Below are positions 52,453-60,757 of a stretch of DNA of 64,000 nucleotides, one piece after another. A program made the translations under genes and the position numbers. Below the pieces are notes generated by a model, which was not told the origin of the DNA, made no database searches, and saw nothing but the letters and a program-made list of their open reading frames with translations. Source of the stretch: Reinekea sp. G2M2-21 (GTDB taxonomy: Bacteria; Pseudomonadota; Gammaproteobacteria; Pseudomonadales; Natronospirillaceae). Within the stretch, counting starts at the first letter, position 1, and each line of letters opens with the position of its first letter. Where the stretch lies: contig NZ_JADPQG010000007.1 of the NCBI RefSeq assembly GCF_015687175.1, positions 1 to 64,000 of the forward strand. Reading direction: 5' to 3'.

Positions 52453-52675
52453 AAACACTGTGAAATTGTCTACCACCCTGGATTCAATTACCGCAGGGTC
52501 GACCGACCTTCATCAAAAGAAGCAAGCGCTTATTAAACTTGTGGCAAAAGCGCTCATACAAATTATTGAGCAAAAAGACCACGACAGCATGCACCAACTG
52601 ATTGGCTCCTTCATGGGTACTCAGCTCGATGTTGTTGAGTTGATGCTTGAAGTCCGGAACCAATTAAAAGATTAA
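52445..52675 (+). CDS. Unknown small helical protein
   Basis: 76 residues, starting inside the end of the previous gene (8-base overlap). Helical, no motif. Last gene of the operon. Confidence 0.6.
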   Translation: MSKNTVKLSTTLDSITAGSTDLHQKKQALIKLVAKALIQIIEQKDHDSMHQLIGSFMGTQLDVVELMLEVRNQLKD

Positions 52676-52747
52676 CTGCGCCTGCCGTTTAAGGGCGTAG
52701 CTTGAGAGAAGTACATGAAACTTATTTAATGGCCAAAGGAGGCTTTA

Positions 52748-53155
52748 ATGACCACAACCGCACTGGAAACGGTTTTAACCCCCAACTCGAAAGACTTTAA
52801 CTTCTACGCAATTGGTGAACATCTCGTGACGATCGGCAAAGAAATCACAAAGCTCAACCGGAACCTGGACAAAGTTTTGGACCAGTTGCTTGAGTTCGAA
52901 AACTTTGAAACTGACGAAAAAAGCGCAATTGAAGCTATTCAAGAGCGTGACTATGAAAAAGCCTTGGAGCAAGTTAAACAGCTCGCGAAGAGTCATCAAA
53001 AACGCGCTGATTTGATTCAACAAGAATCTGACCTTCGCGCACAATTGGAACAGGCTCGATTGCAGGCACAACAGATCGCTGATGGTATCATCCCTGATGC
53101 TGATAAAGCTGAATCCAAACCTGTAGCTGACAAGCCTTTGGCTTCCATAGAATAA
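52748..53155 (+). CDS. Coiled-coil protein, unknown
   Basis: A 135-residue acidic protein with heptad-like regions across residues 30-50 (ITKLNRNLDKVLDQLLEFEN) and 75-115. AAAGGAGGCTTTA precedes the ATG. Converges with the SOS-regulated gene; possibly a structural or adaptor protein. Confidence 0.6.
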   Translation: MTTTALETVLTPNSKDFNFYAIGEHLVTIGKEITKLNRNLDKVLDQLLEFENFETDEKSAIEAIQERDYEKALEQVKQLAKSHQKRADLIQQESDLRAQLEQARLQAQQIADGIIPDADKAESKPVADKPLASIE

Positions 53156-53181
53156 GACCAGGTCTGTACTTTTAGGTCCAG

Positions 53182-53610
53182 CTAGTCTGGGCCGGCTTTC
53201 CCTTCGATTCGTAGCACTATATGGCACTTCAAACATCGCTTTTCGCTCGCTAAGAATTCGTCCAGATCAGCTGTCGTATCAATGCCGCACAATTTGGCAA
53301 ATCGGCCAACGCCGCAAATTGCCTTTCGCGGATATGAATTTGGCATGTAGTGGACATATTCAGCGGGATTTTCAGGCACAGTGGCATCGCCAAACGCGCG
53401 CCACATCTCCAGCTCGGTGTAAAATGGAGCACCCACAAGCAATGCCTCAGTTTTTCCGTTCGGCCTCAACACTTCGACAAACAGCCGCCAGGTCGCTTCA
53501 TTTCCGTAGTGGGAATACTCACGCTTAATACCAAATATTTGACCGCGGCGGATAAGATTTCTCAAGTCCGAAAAATCCAATTTATGCACTTCGTCTGGTA
53601 AAAACCTCAT
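53182..53610 (-). CDS. Unknown protein under a LexA box
   Basis: A 142-residue soluble basic protein with two Cys pairs late in the chain (AICG...LCG and KRCLKCH). No domain is recognised. It is the only minus-strand gene between 50.1 and 64 kb and has an excellent LexA box 38-57 bases upstream of its ATG, so it is probably induced by DNA damage. The other regulatory signal of the locus, the operon-head repeat, does not serve it. Confidence 0.65.
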   Translation of the reverse strand: MRFLPDEVHKLDFSDLRNLIRRGQIFGIKREYSHYGNEATWRLFVEVLRPNGKTEALLVGAPFYTELEMWRAFGDATVPENPAEYVHYMPNSYPRKAICGVGRFAKLCGIDTTADLDEFLASEKRCLKCHIVLRIEGKAGPD

Positions 53611-53647
53611 ACAACAAGACTCACTTTGGCCTTAAATTCCACACATA

Positions 53648-53667
53648 TACTGTACATCAATACAGTA
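53648..53667 (-). promoter_or_regulatory. LexA (SOS) box
   Basis: TACTGTACATCAATACAGTA matches the LexA consensus CTGT-N8-ACAG with the flanking TA pairs. Counting further bases the palindrome has 13-base arms (CACATATACTGTA / TACAGTATATGTG). Placed in front of the minus-strand gene at 53182-53610. Confidence 0.88.
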
Positions 53668-53706
53668 TATGTGAAAAATCCAATATGGGCTACCAATGAC
53701 CTTTTA

Positions 53707-53726
53707 GGCGCAAAACAATATGGCGA
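53707..53726 (+). repeat. Operon-head repeat, copy d
   Basis: GGCGCAAAACAATATGGCGA, 80 bases before the ATG at 53806. A hairpin CCGCG / CGCGG follows near 53732. Confidence 0.85.
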
Positions 53727-53805
53727 GTAGCCGCGACTTAATGCCGCGGTTATTTACAGTACTGGTACCTTTATTCTTCCCTTGTTTCGAATGAGGGCTC
53801 ACTAC

Positions 53806-54081
53806 ATGAAAACTGTTCTGGAAATTCTCGAATCTCAGCTTCGCACTGTTCATTGTGAAGAAGATATTCAAAAGGCGATAGATCGTATCAAAAATCGGAT
53901 GTTCCACTATCGTCGCGAGGCGAAGAAGGCTGCTGTATTGGCCAAGAAACTATCCTTGGACGCACAAGGCAAACAGTTTGAGAAAGCATTGCGAAAGCTT
54001 CGCTTGAGCATTTTTGATGTCGAGGATGCCATAGCCGCTGGTAAAACTGGTGACGCTCTGTTTGACGAGGTCTACGGCTAA
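53806..54081 (+). CDS. Small helical protein
   Basis: Start at the ATG 53806 (MKTVLEILESQLRTVHCEED), giving 91 residues, with GAGGGCTCACTAC upstream. Predicted helical and basic in the centre. It overlaps the VRR-NUC gene by TAATG and may be its partner (inference). Confidence 0.6.
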   Translation: MKTVLEILESQLRTVHCEEDIQKAIDRIKNRMFHYRREAKKAAVLAKKLSLDAQGKQFEKALRKLRLSIFDVEDAIAAGKTGDALFDEVYG

Positions 54082-54731
54082 TGCGAGTAACCAACACTTG
54101 GCTTGTGGACTACCAAGCAAAACATGGCCGAGACGGTAAGAATCGCACTAAAAAACGGTCACCGGATGCTGCGTACAGCCCTGCATTGGCTGCCACCGAT
54201 TTCATGGAAGTTGCGGCCAGGCGTGGACATTCTAGTGATTTGTTGACGGGGTTGTGTTTGAACGTCAACAACATTGGGAAAAAGTCTCGTACTGAATGGG
54301 AAGAGATGGAACAACAGATGTTCTTGCTTTACGTCGAAATGTTCTTTCCTCGGGTGATGGAAGTGACGACAGCAGTGCCTTTGGGGGGCCTCAGACCAAG
54401 CGGCATAGGTGGGTCACTCAAAGGCACTGGTGTCCGAGAAGGGTTTCCTGACATTCTAATTGATGAACCCCACCGCGGATTTCATGGTTTGCGGATCGAA
54501 ATGAAACGAATTTCAAAAAGCGCCTTACCCTCCGCAGAGCAGATACGGTGGTGTAAGGCACTCGCTGAACGCGGATATGCCACTGCTGTTTGCTGGGGAC
54601 ATATCGCTGCAATTCATTATTTGCATCAATACCTGGAAGCGGATAATATCTTTATTAATCTAAGATATGATTATAATCATACAGTAGACTACAGTAACGT
54701 TTGCCATTATCAAGATGAGGGTCAAAAATAA
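54081..54731 (+). CDS. VRR-NUC domain nuclease
   Basis: A 216-residue protein. The second half shows the PD-(D/E)xK layout of the VRR-NUC family: VREGFPDILIDEP (catalytic Asp), then HGLRIEMKRISK (Glu-x-Lys) and a QxxW helix (EQIRWCKALAERGYATAVCWG). Such nucleases act on branched or ended DNA and are common in phages and mobile elements. The N-terminal 100 residues are specific to this protein. Confidence 0.75.
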   Translation: MRVTNTWLVDYQAKHGRDGKNRTKKRSPDAAYSPALAATDFMEVAARRGHSSDLLTGLCLNVNNIGKKSRTEWEEMEQQMFLLYVEMFFPRVMEVTTAVPLGGLRPSGIGGSLKGTGVREGFPDILIDEPHRGFHGLRIEMKRISKSALPSAEQIRWCKALAERGYATAVCWGHIAAIHYLHQYLEADNIFINLRYDYNHTVDYSNVCHYQDEGQK

Positions 54732-55072
54732 TGACGCTACAACAATTCTTACAACCCGCATTTGTTCCATCATCGATGATACCAGTGAAACAGAAAATGC
54801 TTGAATCCATTGAAGGTAGTCCGATCCAGTCAACATACTGGGCGGCGAATATCTTGATCGATCATTGTAAAACATTGCCTGAAACAGAATGTGACTACGG
54901 GTATTTCGTTCATCAAAAGCTTGGCAACTGTTTTTACTATAGCGCCAGTTTCCCAAACTCCAATCATTTAGTCCATGTTTTCTTGATTTCAGACACCGAT
55001 GCCAAATCATGGGCGATCTATCAAGACGGCGACATCCACTTCAAAAAACCACTAATTGAATCCGGGCACTAA
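54731..55072 (+). CDS. Unknown small protein
   Basis: A 113-residue soluble protein, start overlapping the previous stop as TAATG. The perfect palindrome ATGATTATAATCAT (54667-54680) lies in the end of the nuclease gene, 50 bases before this start, and could be a regulated promoter. No domain recognised. Confidence 0.6.
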   Translation: MTLQQFLQPAFVPSSMIPVKQKMLESIEGSPIQSTYWAANILIDHCKTLPETECDYGYFVHQKLGNCFYYSASFPNSNHLVHVFLISDTDAKSWAIYQDGDIHFKKPLIESGH

Positions 55073-55075
55073 GTC

Positions 55076-55408
55076 ATGAAATCAACATCCCTACTGTTGG
55101 CAATTCTCTTTTCATCTTCAATGTTGTTCGCTCAGGAAGGCTGCATATTCAATGGTCAGCAGTTTGCGATCGGGGCATCTATTGGATTTTTAAGCGCTGA
55201 CTATACGGCTATCAATCCAATCAGCGGCCGAACGCCTGAATCAGAAGGACATAGTGAGGATGGATACACCTTCGTTATCAAGTGCGCGCCAGTAGTAAAC
55301 CCAGCATTATTTGAGAAATCCCAGATCTTGCTTGAAGATATACCCTTTGAATTCGCTACATGGACTCTTGAGAGCGCGCCAGATGATCTCAGAGGTATGA
55401 GTTTCTAA
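55076..55408 (+). CDS. Small secreted protein
   Basis: 110 residues with a signal peptide (MKSTSLLLAILFSSSMLFAQ) and a mature domain holding two Cys (EGCIFNG; VIKCAPV), likely a periplasmic disulphide. No family recognised. Last gene of the operon. Confidence 0.6.
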   Translation: MKSTSLLLAILFSSSMLFAQEGCIFNGQQFAIGASIGFLSADYTAINPISGRTPESEGHSEDGYTFVIKCAPVVNPALFEKSQILLEDIPFEFATWTLESAPDDLRGMSF

Positions 55409-55438
55409 GTTTACGACCAGCAATCCGTCGGATCTCTA

Positions 55439-55458
55439 GGCGCAAAGCAATATGGCGA
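55439..55458 (+). repeat. Operon-head repeat, copy e
   Basis: GGCGCAAAGCAATATGGCGA, 89 bases before the ATG at 55547. The hairpin ACCTTGT-cttta-ACAAGGT at 55511-55529 lies between the repeat and the ribosome-binding site. Confidence 0.85.
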
Positions 55459-55546
55459 AGGTCAGTAGGTTAGAGTCGCGATCTCGTTGGTGTTTTGTTT
55501 GGATACCATGACCTTGTCTTTAACAAGGTACAAGAGGTATCGAAAC

Positions 55547-55921
55547 ATGACTTTAGATTTTACTGATGTGGTAGTAGCCGTTGTTGGTGCTGTTATAGGC
55601 GCAGGGGTGACTATCGCGGCGAAATTTGTTGGTACTTACGAGGAGCGGAAAGCTCGACGTATGGATACACGAGCGATTTCAATCATACGAGACATGCTGA
55701 ATCACAAGCGTTTTGTTGAGCGCTCTTTCCGAGCAATACGATCGCGTGTCCCGGGATACACCGACAATGAGCTGCGCCGACTATTACTTGAAATGGGCGC
55801 TATTCGAATCATGAAAAGCCGTTTGGCAGGCCGTTTCGAGGAGCGCTATGTGCTTAAAGAGCGTTGGAACGAACGCAACCAGCTAATTGCCGCTGGAAAA
55901 AAGCTAGAGAGGGATGAGTAA
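55547..55921 (+). CDS. Single-pass membrane protein with basic cytoplasmic domain
   Basis: Start at the ATG 55547 (MTLDFTDVVV), with AAGAGGTATCGAAAC before it; 124 residues. One N-terminal hydrophobic helix (VVVAVVGAVIGAGVTIAAKF) is followed by a basic helical domain resembling an HTH (YTDNELRRLLLEMGAIRIMK). Membrane-bound DNA-binding is possible but unproven. Confidence 0.6.
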   Translation: MTLDFTDVVVAVVGAVIGAGVTIAAKFVGTYEERKARRMDTRAISIIRDMLNHKRFVERSFRAIRSRVPGYTDNELRRLLLEMGAIRIMKSRLAGRFEERYVLKERWNERNQLIAAGKKLERDE

Positions 55922-56104
55922 GGCAAGCTTTGCTTGTCCCTCATTTTCAAGCGATTGAGGGGCAAGCAGCAATGGCCCCCAGCGAACCGTCGGAACGACA
56001 ATTATATTCCTTCAAGCATTATGGCGTGATCTTGCACTTCCTCTAGAATTGGAATATTGTTTATAATCATATCCAATCAAAATAAAGAGAATGGAGCTGA
56101 CGCT

Positions 56105-56866
56105 ATGTGCCATATCGTTCAAGCCGCGAAGTCTTTATCTAGCACCGAACTTGGATTGTCCACAGAGATAGACGCAGAATTACAAACGATGCTGGTGAAG
56201 TTCGGCAATTCTGCGATTGCGGCCAGTGCTATCCAAGATGGCTCTGAATCCTTGGTCGAGAAACGGTTGTATCACTCTGTCCGGAAGTCACTTCTAACGA
56301 CTTTGATCGATTTCATACAATGGTATGAATTTGCCAGCGATGATTCCGAGTTTAGATTAAATGAAATCGATTCGCATTTTGTTCAAGCTGCATTTCATCG
56401 GGCGCTTAGCCTGGCAATTCACGATGTTGTTTGGAGATGCAATCTCCAATCTCTGATTAGTGTGAAGGATCAACCTTCAGACGGTCTGGCCATATTACTT
56501 CGTGATGCCCCGAACTTTAGAATTACAACAGAACTTAACAGGCCCATAGGGAGACTCGGTGAGAGCACTGCTGTTCAAGTGAACAAGTCACCGCTATCTT
56601 TTAAAGTGAGCGTTTTGTGCAAACCTGGTCGATTTCACAATGACATTCACCACTACAGCTATGATGCCAGCTTCAATGAAGGTGTGCCATTAGTTCAGTT
56701 TTTCAATCATCTGTCAGAGTCTTCATTCAAGAGCTTGGCTCAAGAAGTATTGGCAGCCAGTATCTATCACATTTCTACTCACGTAGATCAATCTACTGCT
56801 CAATCTCTAAGCGAATCACTACGCTCCTGTCACCCAGCTTCGCTTATCACCGAAATCGCTTCGTGA
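56105..56866 (+). CDS. Unknown 253-residue protein
   Basis: Start at the ATG 56105 (MCHIVQAAKSLSS), with GGAGCTGACGCT before it. Soluble, helical. TTTATAATCAT (56060-56070) is a likely -10 region, and this gene has no copy of the operon-head repeat in front of it. No domain recognised. Confidence 0.55.
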   Translation: MCHIVQAAKSLSSTELGLSTEIDAELQTMLVKFGNSAIAASAIQDGSESLVEKRLYHSVRKSLLTTLIDFIQWYEFASDDSEFRLNEIDSHFVQAAFHRALSLAIHDVVWRCNLQSLISVKDQPSDGLAILLRDAPNFRITTELNRPIGRLGESTAVQVNKSPLSFKVSVLCKPGRFHNDIHHYSYDASFNEGVPLVQFFNHLSESSFKSLAQEVLAASIYHISTHVDQSTAQSLSESLRSCHPASLITEIAS

Positions 56867-56945
56867 TGCGTTAGTCTAAGGAAGTACGCCCTGCCCTTGC
56901 AGTATCCACCTATGGCTGCCGCTCGCGCAGAGCCTGGATTTTTCA

Positions 56946-56965
56946 GGCGCAAAACAATATGGCGC
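56946..56965 (+). repeat. Operon-head repeat, copy f
   Basis: GGCGCAAAACAATATGGCGC, identical to the consensus, 88 bases before the ATG at 57053. Confidence 0.88.
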
Positions 56966-57052
56966 TATCTTGGTAACTTAAACCCACGGGCTAAGTGCTT
57001 CGGGAATCTGTGACCATTACTCCGTCGTCAATCGGTTGATGAAGGAGTTCCT

Positions 57053-57262
57053 ATGATATTGGCTACTACACCCGGTCAGAAACAAATCGAAGTAAATGAT
57101 GTTGATGAACTACTTACTGCAATGACAGGTGGTGGTCGCAATAGTGCTCAAATTCGCCGAGCAAAACGACTTCGTGCTGAGCTTGATCGCAATGGGAAGG
57201 TCGAGTTTGAGAACTGGGTCATCGCCAAAGATGAGGGGGCTGGCCATGCCAATTCTGCCTGA
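57053..57262 (+). CDS. Small basic protein, unknown
   Basis: 69 residues, with AAGGAGTTCCT before the ATG. Contains SAQIRRAKRLRAELDRNGKV, a basic helix that could bind nucleic acid. First gene of the operon that encodes PRTRC B and ThiF. Confidence 0.6.
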   Translation: MILATTPGQKQIEVNDVDELLTAMTGGGRNSAQIRRAKRLRAELDRNGKVEFENWVIAKDEGAGHANSA

Positions 57263-57623
57263 ATCTTCGGATTTTCAATTTCAGTTGCGTGGCATGCTTA
57301 CACCTGCTGACCGAGCGTTAATTTTCGCTGAAAACGATGATTGTGAACGCGTATATCTCACTCGAAGCAAAAGCATTCGGCAAAACTCAACGGAGTTGAA
57401 ACAAGCCGCTAAGGACTTTCCTGCCACCAGCACATTTTCAGTGTCGACTGGTGCTGTCTTCAAAGATGCTCAAGGTGTTTACCTGTCCGACCCTGCCGGA
57501 AAGTCTTCCTGGAAAGTCCGAAAACTGCTGATTGATCTATCAAGCAACGAGATTGCGCCGGTTGGTCAGTTTGGCTCTGATTTTGACTATTGGGCAGATC
57601 AGACGCGAATCAAGGCGGCGTAG
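57246..57623 (+). CDS. Unknown small protein
   Basis: Start at the ATG 57246 (MPILPESSDFQF), inside the end of the previous gene, giving 125 residues; longer in-frame starts would overlap far more. Soluble, with no recognised domain. Confidence 0.55.
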   Translation: MPILPESSDFQFQLRGMLTPADRALIFAENDDCERVYLTRSKSIRQNSTELKQAAKDFPATSTFSVSTGAVFKDAQGVYLSDPAGKSSWKVRKLLIDLSSNEIAPVGQFGSDFDYWADQTRIKAA

Positions 57624-57705
57624 CTTAGAAGCCCAAGAATACGGGGGCGGTTGAAGACAAATTAAGTATTGTTGTTTTAGTTTTGAATGAATTGAGGCAC
57701 AGATT

Positions 57706-58212
57706 ATGAGTAAGGTTTTTCCAGACCATCCGAAATACCAGATTCAGCGAGAATGGCTGCTAAGTGACGCTATCTATGCGACCACGCAAGATGGTGAGCA
57801 AGAGTTAATCTGTCTCAATAACATGAATAATCGTTGGCATCATGCACTTGAATTCTGTGATGGTTCGCCTTTGGGTATTCAGCTTGCTCACAAGCGAAAT
57901 GAAAACAGCTACTGCCACATCGCGGTATGCAAAGAGGACGCATCACGGGTCACGCTTTGGTATTTCGATGAAAATCACTACACCATGTCCATTCATTACG
58001 ACACTCCAATGCAGGCTTTGGCAGAGGCAATTGCCAATGGCTATTGGACGGTCGATAGCACCGCCCTGGCTCGCGTATCTGCTACAAAGGCTTGGAAAGT
58101 CAATGAAGCTAAGGCAGAAGTCTTACGCCGATTTAAAGCGGGTAATATATCCTTGCTTGAGTTGACGAATCAATTCAATGCAATTGATGACGAATATGGA
58201 GTCGCGGCATGA
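57706..58212 (+). CDS. Unknown protein before PRTRC B
   Basis: 168 residues, soluble, ATGA overlap with PRTRC B. It occupies a position where PRTRC A may stand in other loci, but no JAB-like HxH motif is visible, so I do not assign it. Confidence 0.55.
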   Translation: MSKVFPDHPKYQIQREWLLSDAIYATTQDGEQELICLNNMNNRWHHALEFCDGSPLGIQLAHKRNENSYCHIAVCKEDASRVTLWYFDENHYTMSIHYDTPMQALAEAIANGYWTVDSTALARVSATKAWKVNEAKAEVLRRFKAGNISLLELTNQFNAIDDEYGVAA

Positions 58213-58967
58213 GAGAAGCAGCCTTCACCGTTGAGCCTTGCATGGCGCTTGTTTTTTACAAACAACAGCTTTTAACAAAAAACTCGCAACTTGAAAGTGA
58301 CTATAGCCCTGTGGCTACGATCCATGAAGTAGAAAGCGAGAAAATGCAGGAAGGACGGACAATTGACGTTGATCATGCGTATCGCCTTCTCCGTGGCATT
58401 GTTGAATCAAACGGTGACTCTGCCAGCGTTAACGATTCCTCGTTTATCAAAGTGCTACCAGAAAACGTACTCTACCAAGAGCGAAATACACTTGCATGGT
58501 GGTCACCTTCGCGTATGACCAGGCTGTGGTTTCGACTGAATGGTGGTAAGCCTAAGTCATTTATGCGCCGAACCCCGGCTCTATTCTGGCTGTCCCGCGA
58601 GAGTGAGTTAGTAGTCTTTGCGTTAGGGTCGAACCAACGACCTTCGGGACAATCTGAACTGTTTCATACCCCACTGATGAACACTTATGAAGATGGGCGC
58701 GTTTGCTGGGGCGGAAAGCGCCCAAACGTTTTCGAGTTTGATACGTTGGCAGAGGGAATGGCTTCAGTCGAGCACGAATACCTGGAAGCAACGGCTTTCT
58801 CACATGTTAATGGCGGCCCAAGACTCAACATAGTTGGCCGGACAATCTCAGAAACAGACGACTTGTATCGGTATTGGAAGTCCAAGAGCGAAAAGGCTAA
58901 TCGGTTCTCATACAGTCACTTAGTACCCATTGGCCGCACGGTCAGCGGTATGATCGGCGGAGTTTAG
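58209..58967 (+). CDS. PRTRC system protein B
   Basis: A 252-residue protein with the phrases recalled for the family: VLYQERNTLAWWSPSRMTRL, RTPALFWLSRESELVVFALG, then FHTPLMNTYEDGRVCWGGKR. Located directly before the ThiF-like gene as usual. Function unknown. Confidence 0.8.
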   Translation: MREAAFTVEPCMALVFYKQQLLTKNSQLESDYSPVATIHEVESEKMQEGRTIDVDHAYRLLRGIVESNGDSASVNDSSFIKVLPENVLYQERNTLAWWSPSRMTRLWFRLNGGKPKSFMRRTPALFWLSRESELVVFALGSNQRPSGQSELFHTPLMNTYEDGRVCWGGKRPNVFEFDTLAEGMASVEHEYLEATAFSHVNGGPRLNIVGRTISETDDLYRYWKSKSEKANRFSYSHLVPIGRTVSGMIGGV

Positions 58968-58969
58968 GC

Positions 58970-59776
58970 ATGAAAGAATTCACATTCCCTCCCAGCTGGG
59001 TGAACGGTCTTCCATTGACGGTCTGGCTGATCGGTGCCGGTGGCACTGGCAGCGAAATGTTAGACCAGCTATTTCGCATGGATGTTTCGCTTCAAATGCT
59101 CAACCACCCTGGACTCCGCATTGTTGTGTTCGATGATGATACAGTGTCGGAGTGGAACTTAGGTCGCCAGCGATTCTGGCCGGTGGACGTGGGGGCGAAC
59201 AAAGCCGAGGTGTTGGCCGGTCGATACCAGCGTCATTGGCCGAACGCTCGCGTATATGGAAATGCCGAGTTATTTGAGGGTGTCTTTGAATATGAGAATT
59301 GCCGAACAAAACCGAATTTGATTGTGACCTGCGTCGATAGCGGTCAGTGGCGATTTAACATGGCAAAAGAGTTTGCAGAATTGCAAGAAATGTATGTAGC
59401 TGAAGTAGAAGCAGAATATCACGAAGAACTGCTCTGGCTTGATTGCGGGAATGACCGAAACACCGGTCAAGTTATATTGGGTCACCTGCTTTGCCCTTTG
59501 GACCGCGAGCGCCTACCCAACGTAGCCGATCTTTATCCAAGTCTGGAGCATTCTGAGGACAGAGATGAAGATTCATGCTCAGCCGAAGAGGCTTTTGCCA
59601 AACAGGACTTTGGCATAAATAGTCAAATGGCGGTATCGGCCAGCGGCCTGATTTGGCAATTAATCCGCACAGGCAAGCTCACCAATCATGGTTGCTTCAT
59701 TGATCGAGCAGATTTATCCACGCAAGCTTTGCCGATCTCGAATGAACAATGGCGGCTGTTTGGGTATGTGGCTTAG
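58970..59776 (+). CDS. PRTRC system ThiF-family protein
   Basis: A 268-residue E1-like adenylyltransferase fold: GAGGTGSE (22-29) for ATP binding, FDDDTVSEWNLGRQRFW (Asp and Arg for the adenylate), a VTCVDSG strand and a C-terminal helical part. ThiF/E1 proteins activate the C-terminus of a ubiquitin-like partner; PRTRC C with its KTKG end is an attractive substrate (inference). Confidence 0.85.
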   Translation: MKEFTFPPSWVNGLPLTVWLIGAGGTGSEMLDQLFRMDVSLQMLNHPGLRIVVFDDDTVSEWNLGRQRFWPVDVGANKAEVLAGRYQRHWPNARVYGNAELFEGVFEYENCRTKPNLIVTCVDSGQWRFNMAKEFAELQEMYVAEVEAEYHEELLWLDCGNDRNTGQVILGHLLCPLDRERLPNVADLYPSLEHSEDRDEDSCSAEEAFAKQDFGINSQMAVSASGLIWQLIRTGKLTNHGCFIDRADLSTQALPISNEQWRLFGYVA

Positions 59777-59781
59777 CTTTG

Positions 59782-59798
59782 GCGGGGCTTCGCCCCGC
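59782..59798 (+). terminator. Hairpin after the ThiF-like gene
   Basis: GCGGGGC (59782-59788), loop TTC, GCCCCGC (59792-59798), six bases after the stop codon. No U-tract follows. Confidence 0.65.
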
Positions 59799-59800
59799 TT

Positions 59801-59820
59801 GGCGCATAGGAATATGGCGC
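59801..59820 (+). repeat. Operon-head repeat, copy g
   Basis: GGCGCATAGGAATATGGCGC, the most divergent in its centre, directly after the hairpin and 83 bases before the ATG at 59903. Confidence 0.8.
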
Positions 59821-59902
59821 TCTTGACGTATATTATCGTAAGGGGTCATTATAATGATATTAGTGCTATCCTGGTTGTATTCAATTTGCAGGGGTGTGGA
59901 AC

Positions 59903-60427
59903 ATGCGTGACTTAACGAGAGTGGCAGGTTTTAAATGCAGGCACACTGGTTTGGTGGTTCTGTTTGCGCTGATCGAAAATGCTTATTGGAATGTTGTGGC
60001 TTTCGGCAGCTATCATGCAGCGTTCAAGCAGTTACTGAAAAAGGCTGAAATGTTTGAATTTGGTAGCTTGACTCATGGTGGCAACGCACTTGACTCAATT
60101 GGATGGCTGCAACTCACTAAAACCGCTATCGAGAATGCAATGCCTATTTCTGAGGTTGCTATGTTGTCCAGCTCGTTCTACCTCGGTAATTCAAAGGGGC
60201 GGTACTTAACTAGCTTCAACCTGAACGTGCCTGACAAAACGAAAAGCAGTAGCGACCTTGGTGTTATTTTTTCGTATGGTTCAAAGGAGCATCGACAATT
60301 TGCCGTGGAAAACAGTGAACATTCGCCATTCAGCTTTCAGCCGATTGCACACACCCCTGAAATTGAAGCTCGGCTGAGTTCCACCAAACCTTCGGCGCTG
60401 AAACTGTCAAGCAAAACTGCAGCGTAA
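59903..60427 (+). CDS. Unknown 174-residue protein
   Basis: Start at the ATG 59903 (MRDLTRVAGFKCRH), with GCAGGGGTGTGGAAC before it. Soluble, no recognised domain. TCATTATAATGA (59846-59857) lies between repeat copy g and the gene and may be the promoter. Confidence 0.55.
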   Translation: MRDLTRVAGFKCRHTGLVVLFALIENAYWNVVAFGSYHAAFKQLLKKAEMFEFGSLTHGGNALDSIGWLQLTKTAIENAMPISEVAMLSSSFYLGNSKGRYLTSFNLNVPDKTKSSSDLGVIFSYGSKEHRQFAVENSEHSPFSFQPIAHTPEIEARLSSTKPSALKLSSKTAA

Positions 60428-60464
60428 TTGTTAACATCCTTTAGATAGGCGCGAGACTATTGGT

Positions 60465-60584
60465 ATGATAGAAATCTTGAACAGCATTAACACGGAATTA
60501 CTGGTGACCATCCTTGCTCGACAGGATGTCAGCCCGGCTCTCAAGGAATACGATGATAAACGCACAGAAAGAGACGTACAATGA
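60465..60584 (+). CDS. 39-residue small protein
   Basis: A short acidic-to-basic helical protein (MIEILNSINTELLVTILARQ...). Its TGA overlaps the next start (ATGA). The start context is weak, so the call rests on the overlap and position. Confidence 0.4.
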   Translation: MIEILNSINTELLVTILARQDVSPALKEYDDKRTERDVQ

Positions 60585-60742
60585 CGGACGAGCAGCAAGC
60601 AGTTTACGATGAAGGTTATCGCGCTTACTTTTCAGGACGTGATGAATCGAACAATCCTTATGAAACTGGATTTGAAGGTGCTCTTGGTGAGTTCTGGTCA
60701 GACGGTTTTGAGGATGCTGAAGAAGACGAATCACAACGCTAA
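60581..60742 (+). CDS. Small protein resembling ribosome modulation factor / CrpP
   Basis: A 53-residue protein with the Rmf/CrpP layout: YDEGYRAYFSGRDESNNPYE (G-x-x-A-x-x-x-G...NPY) and FWSDGFEDAEED in place of the WxxGWxxA end. It is acidic at its C-terminus, unlike the basic Rmf, and so probably does not bind ribosomes in the same way. Start by ATGA overlap. Confidence 0.55.
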   Translation: MTDEQQAVYDEGYRAYFSGRDESNNPYETGFEGALGEFWSDGFEDAEEDESQR

Positions 60743-60757
60743 TTAGACAGGTTTAAT

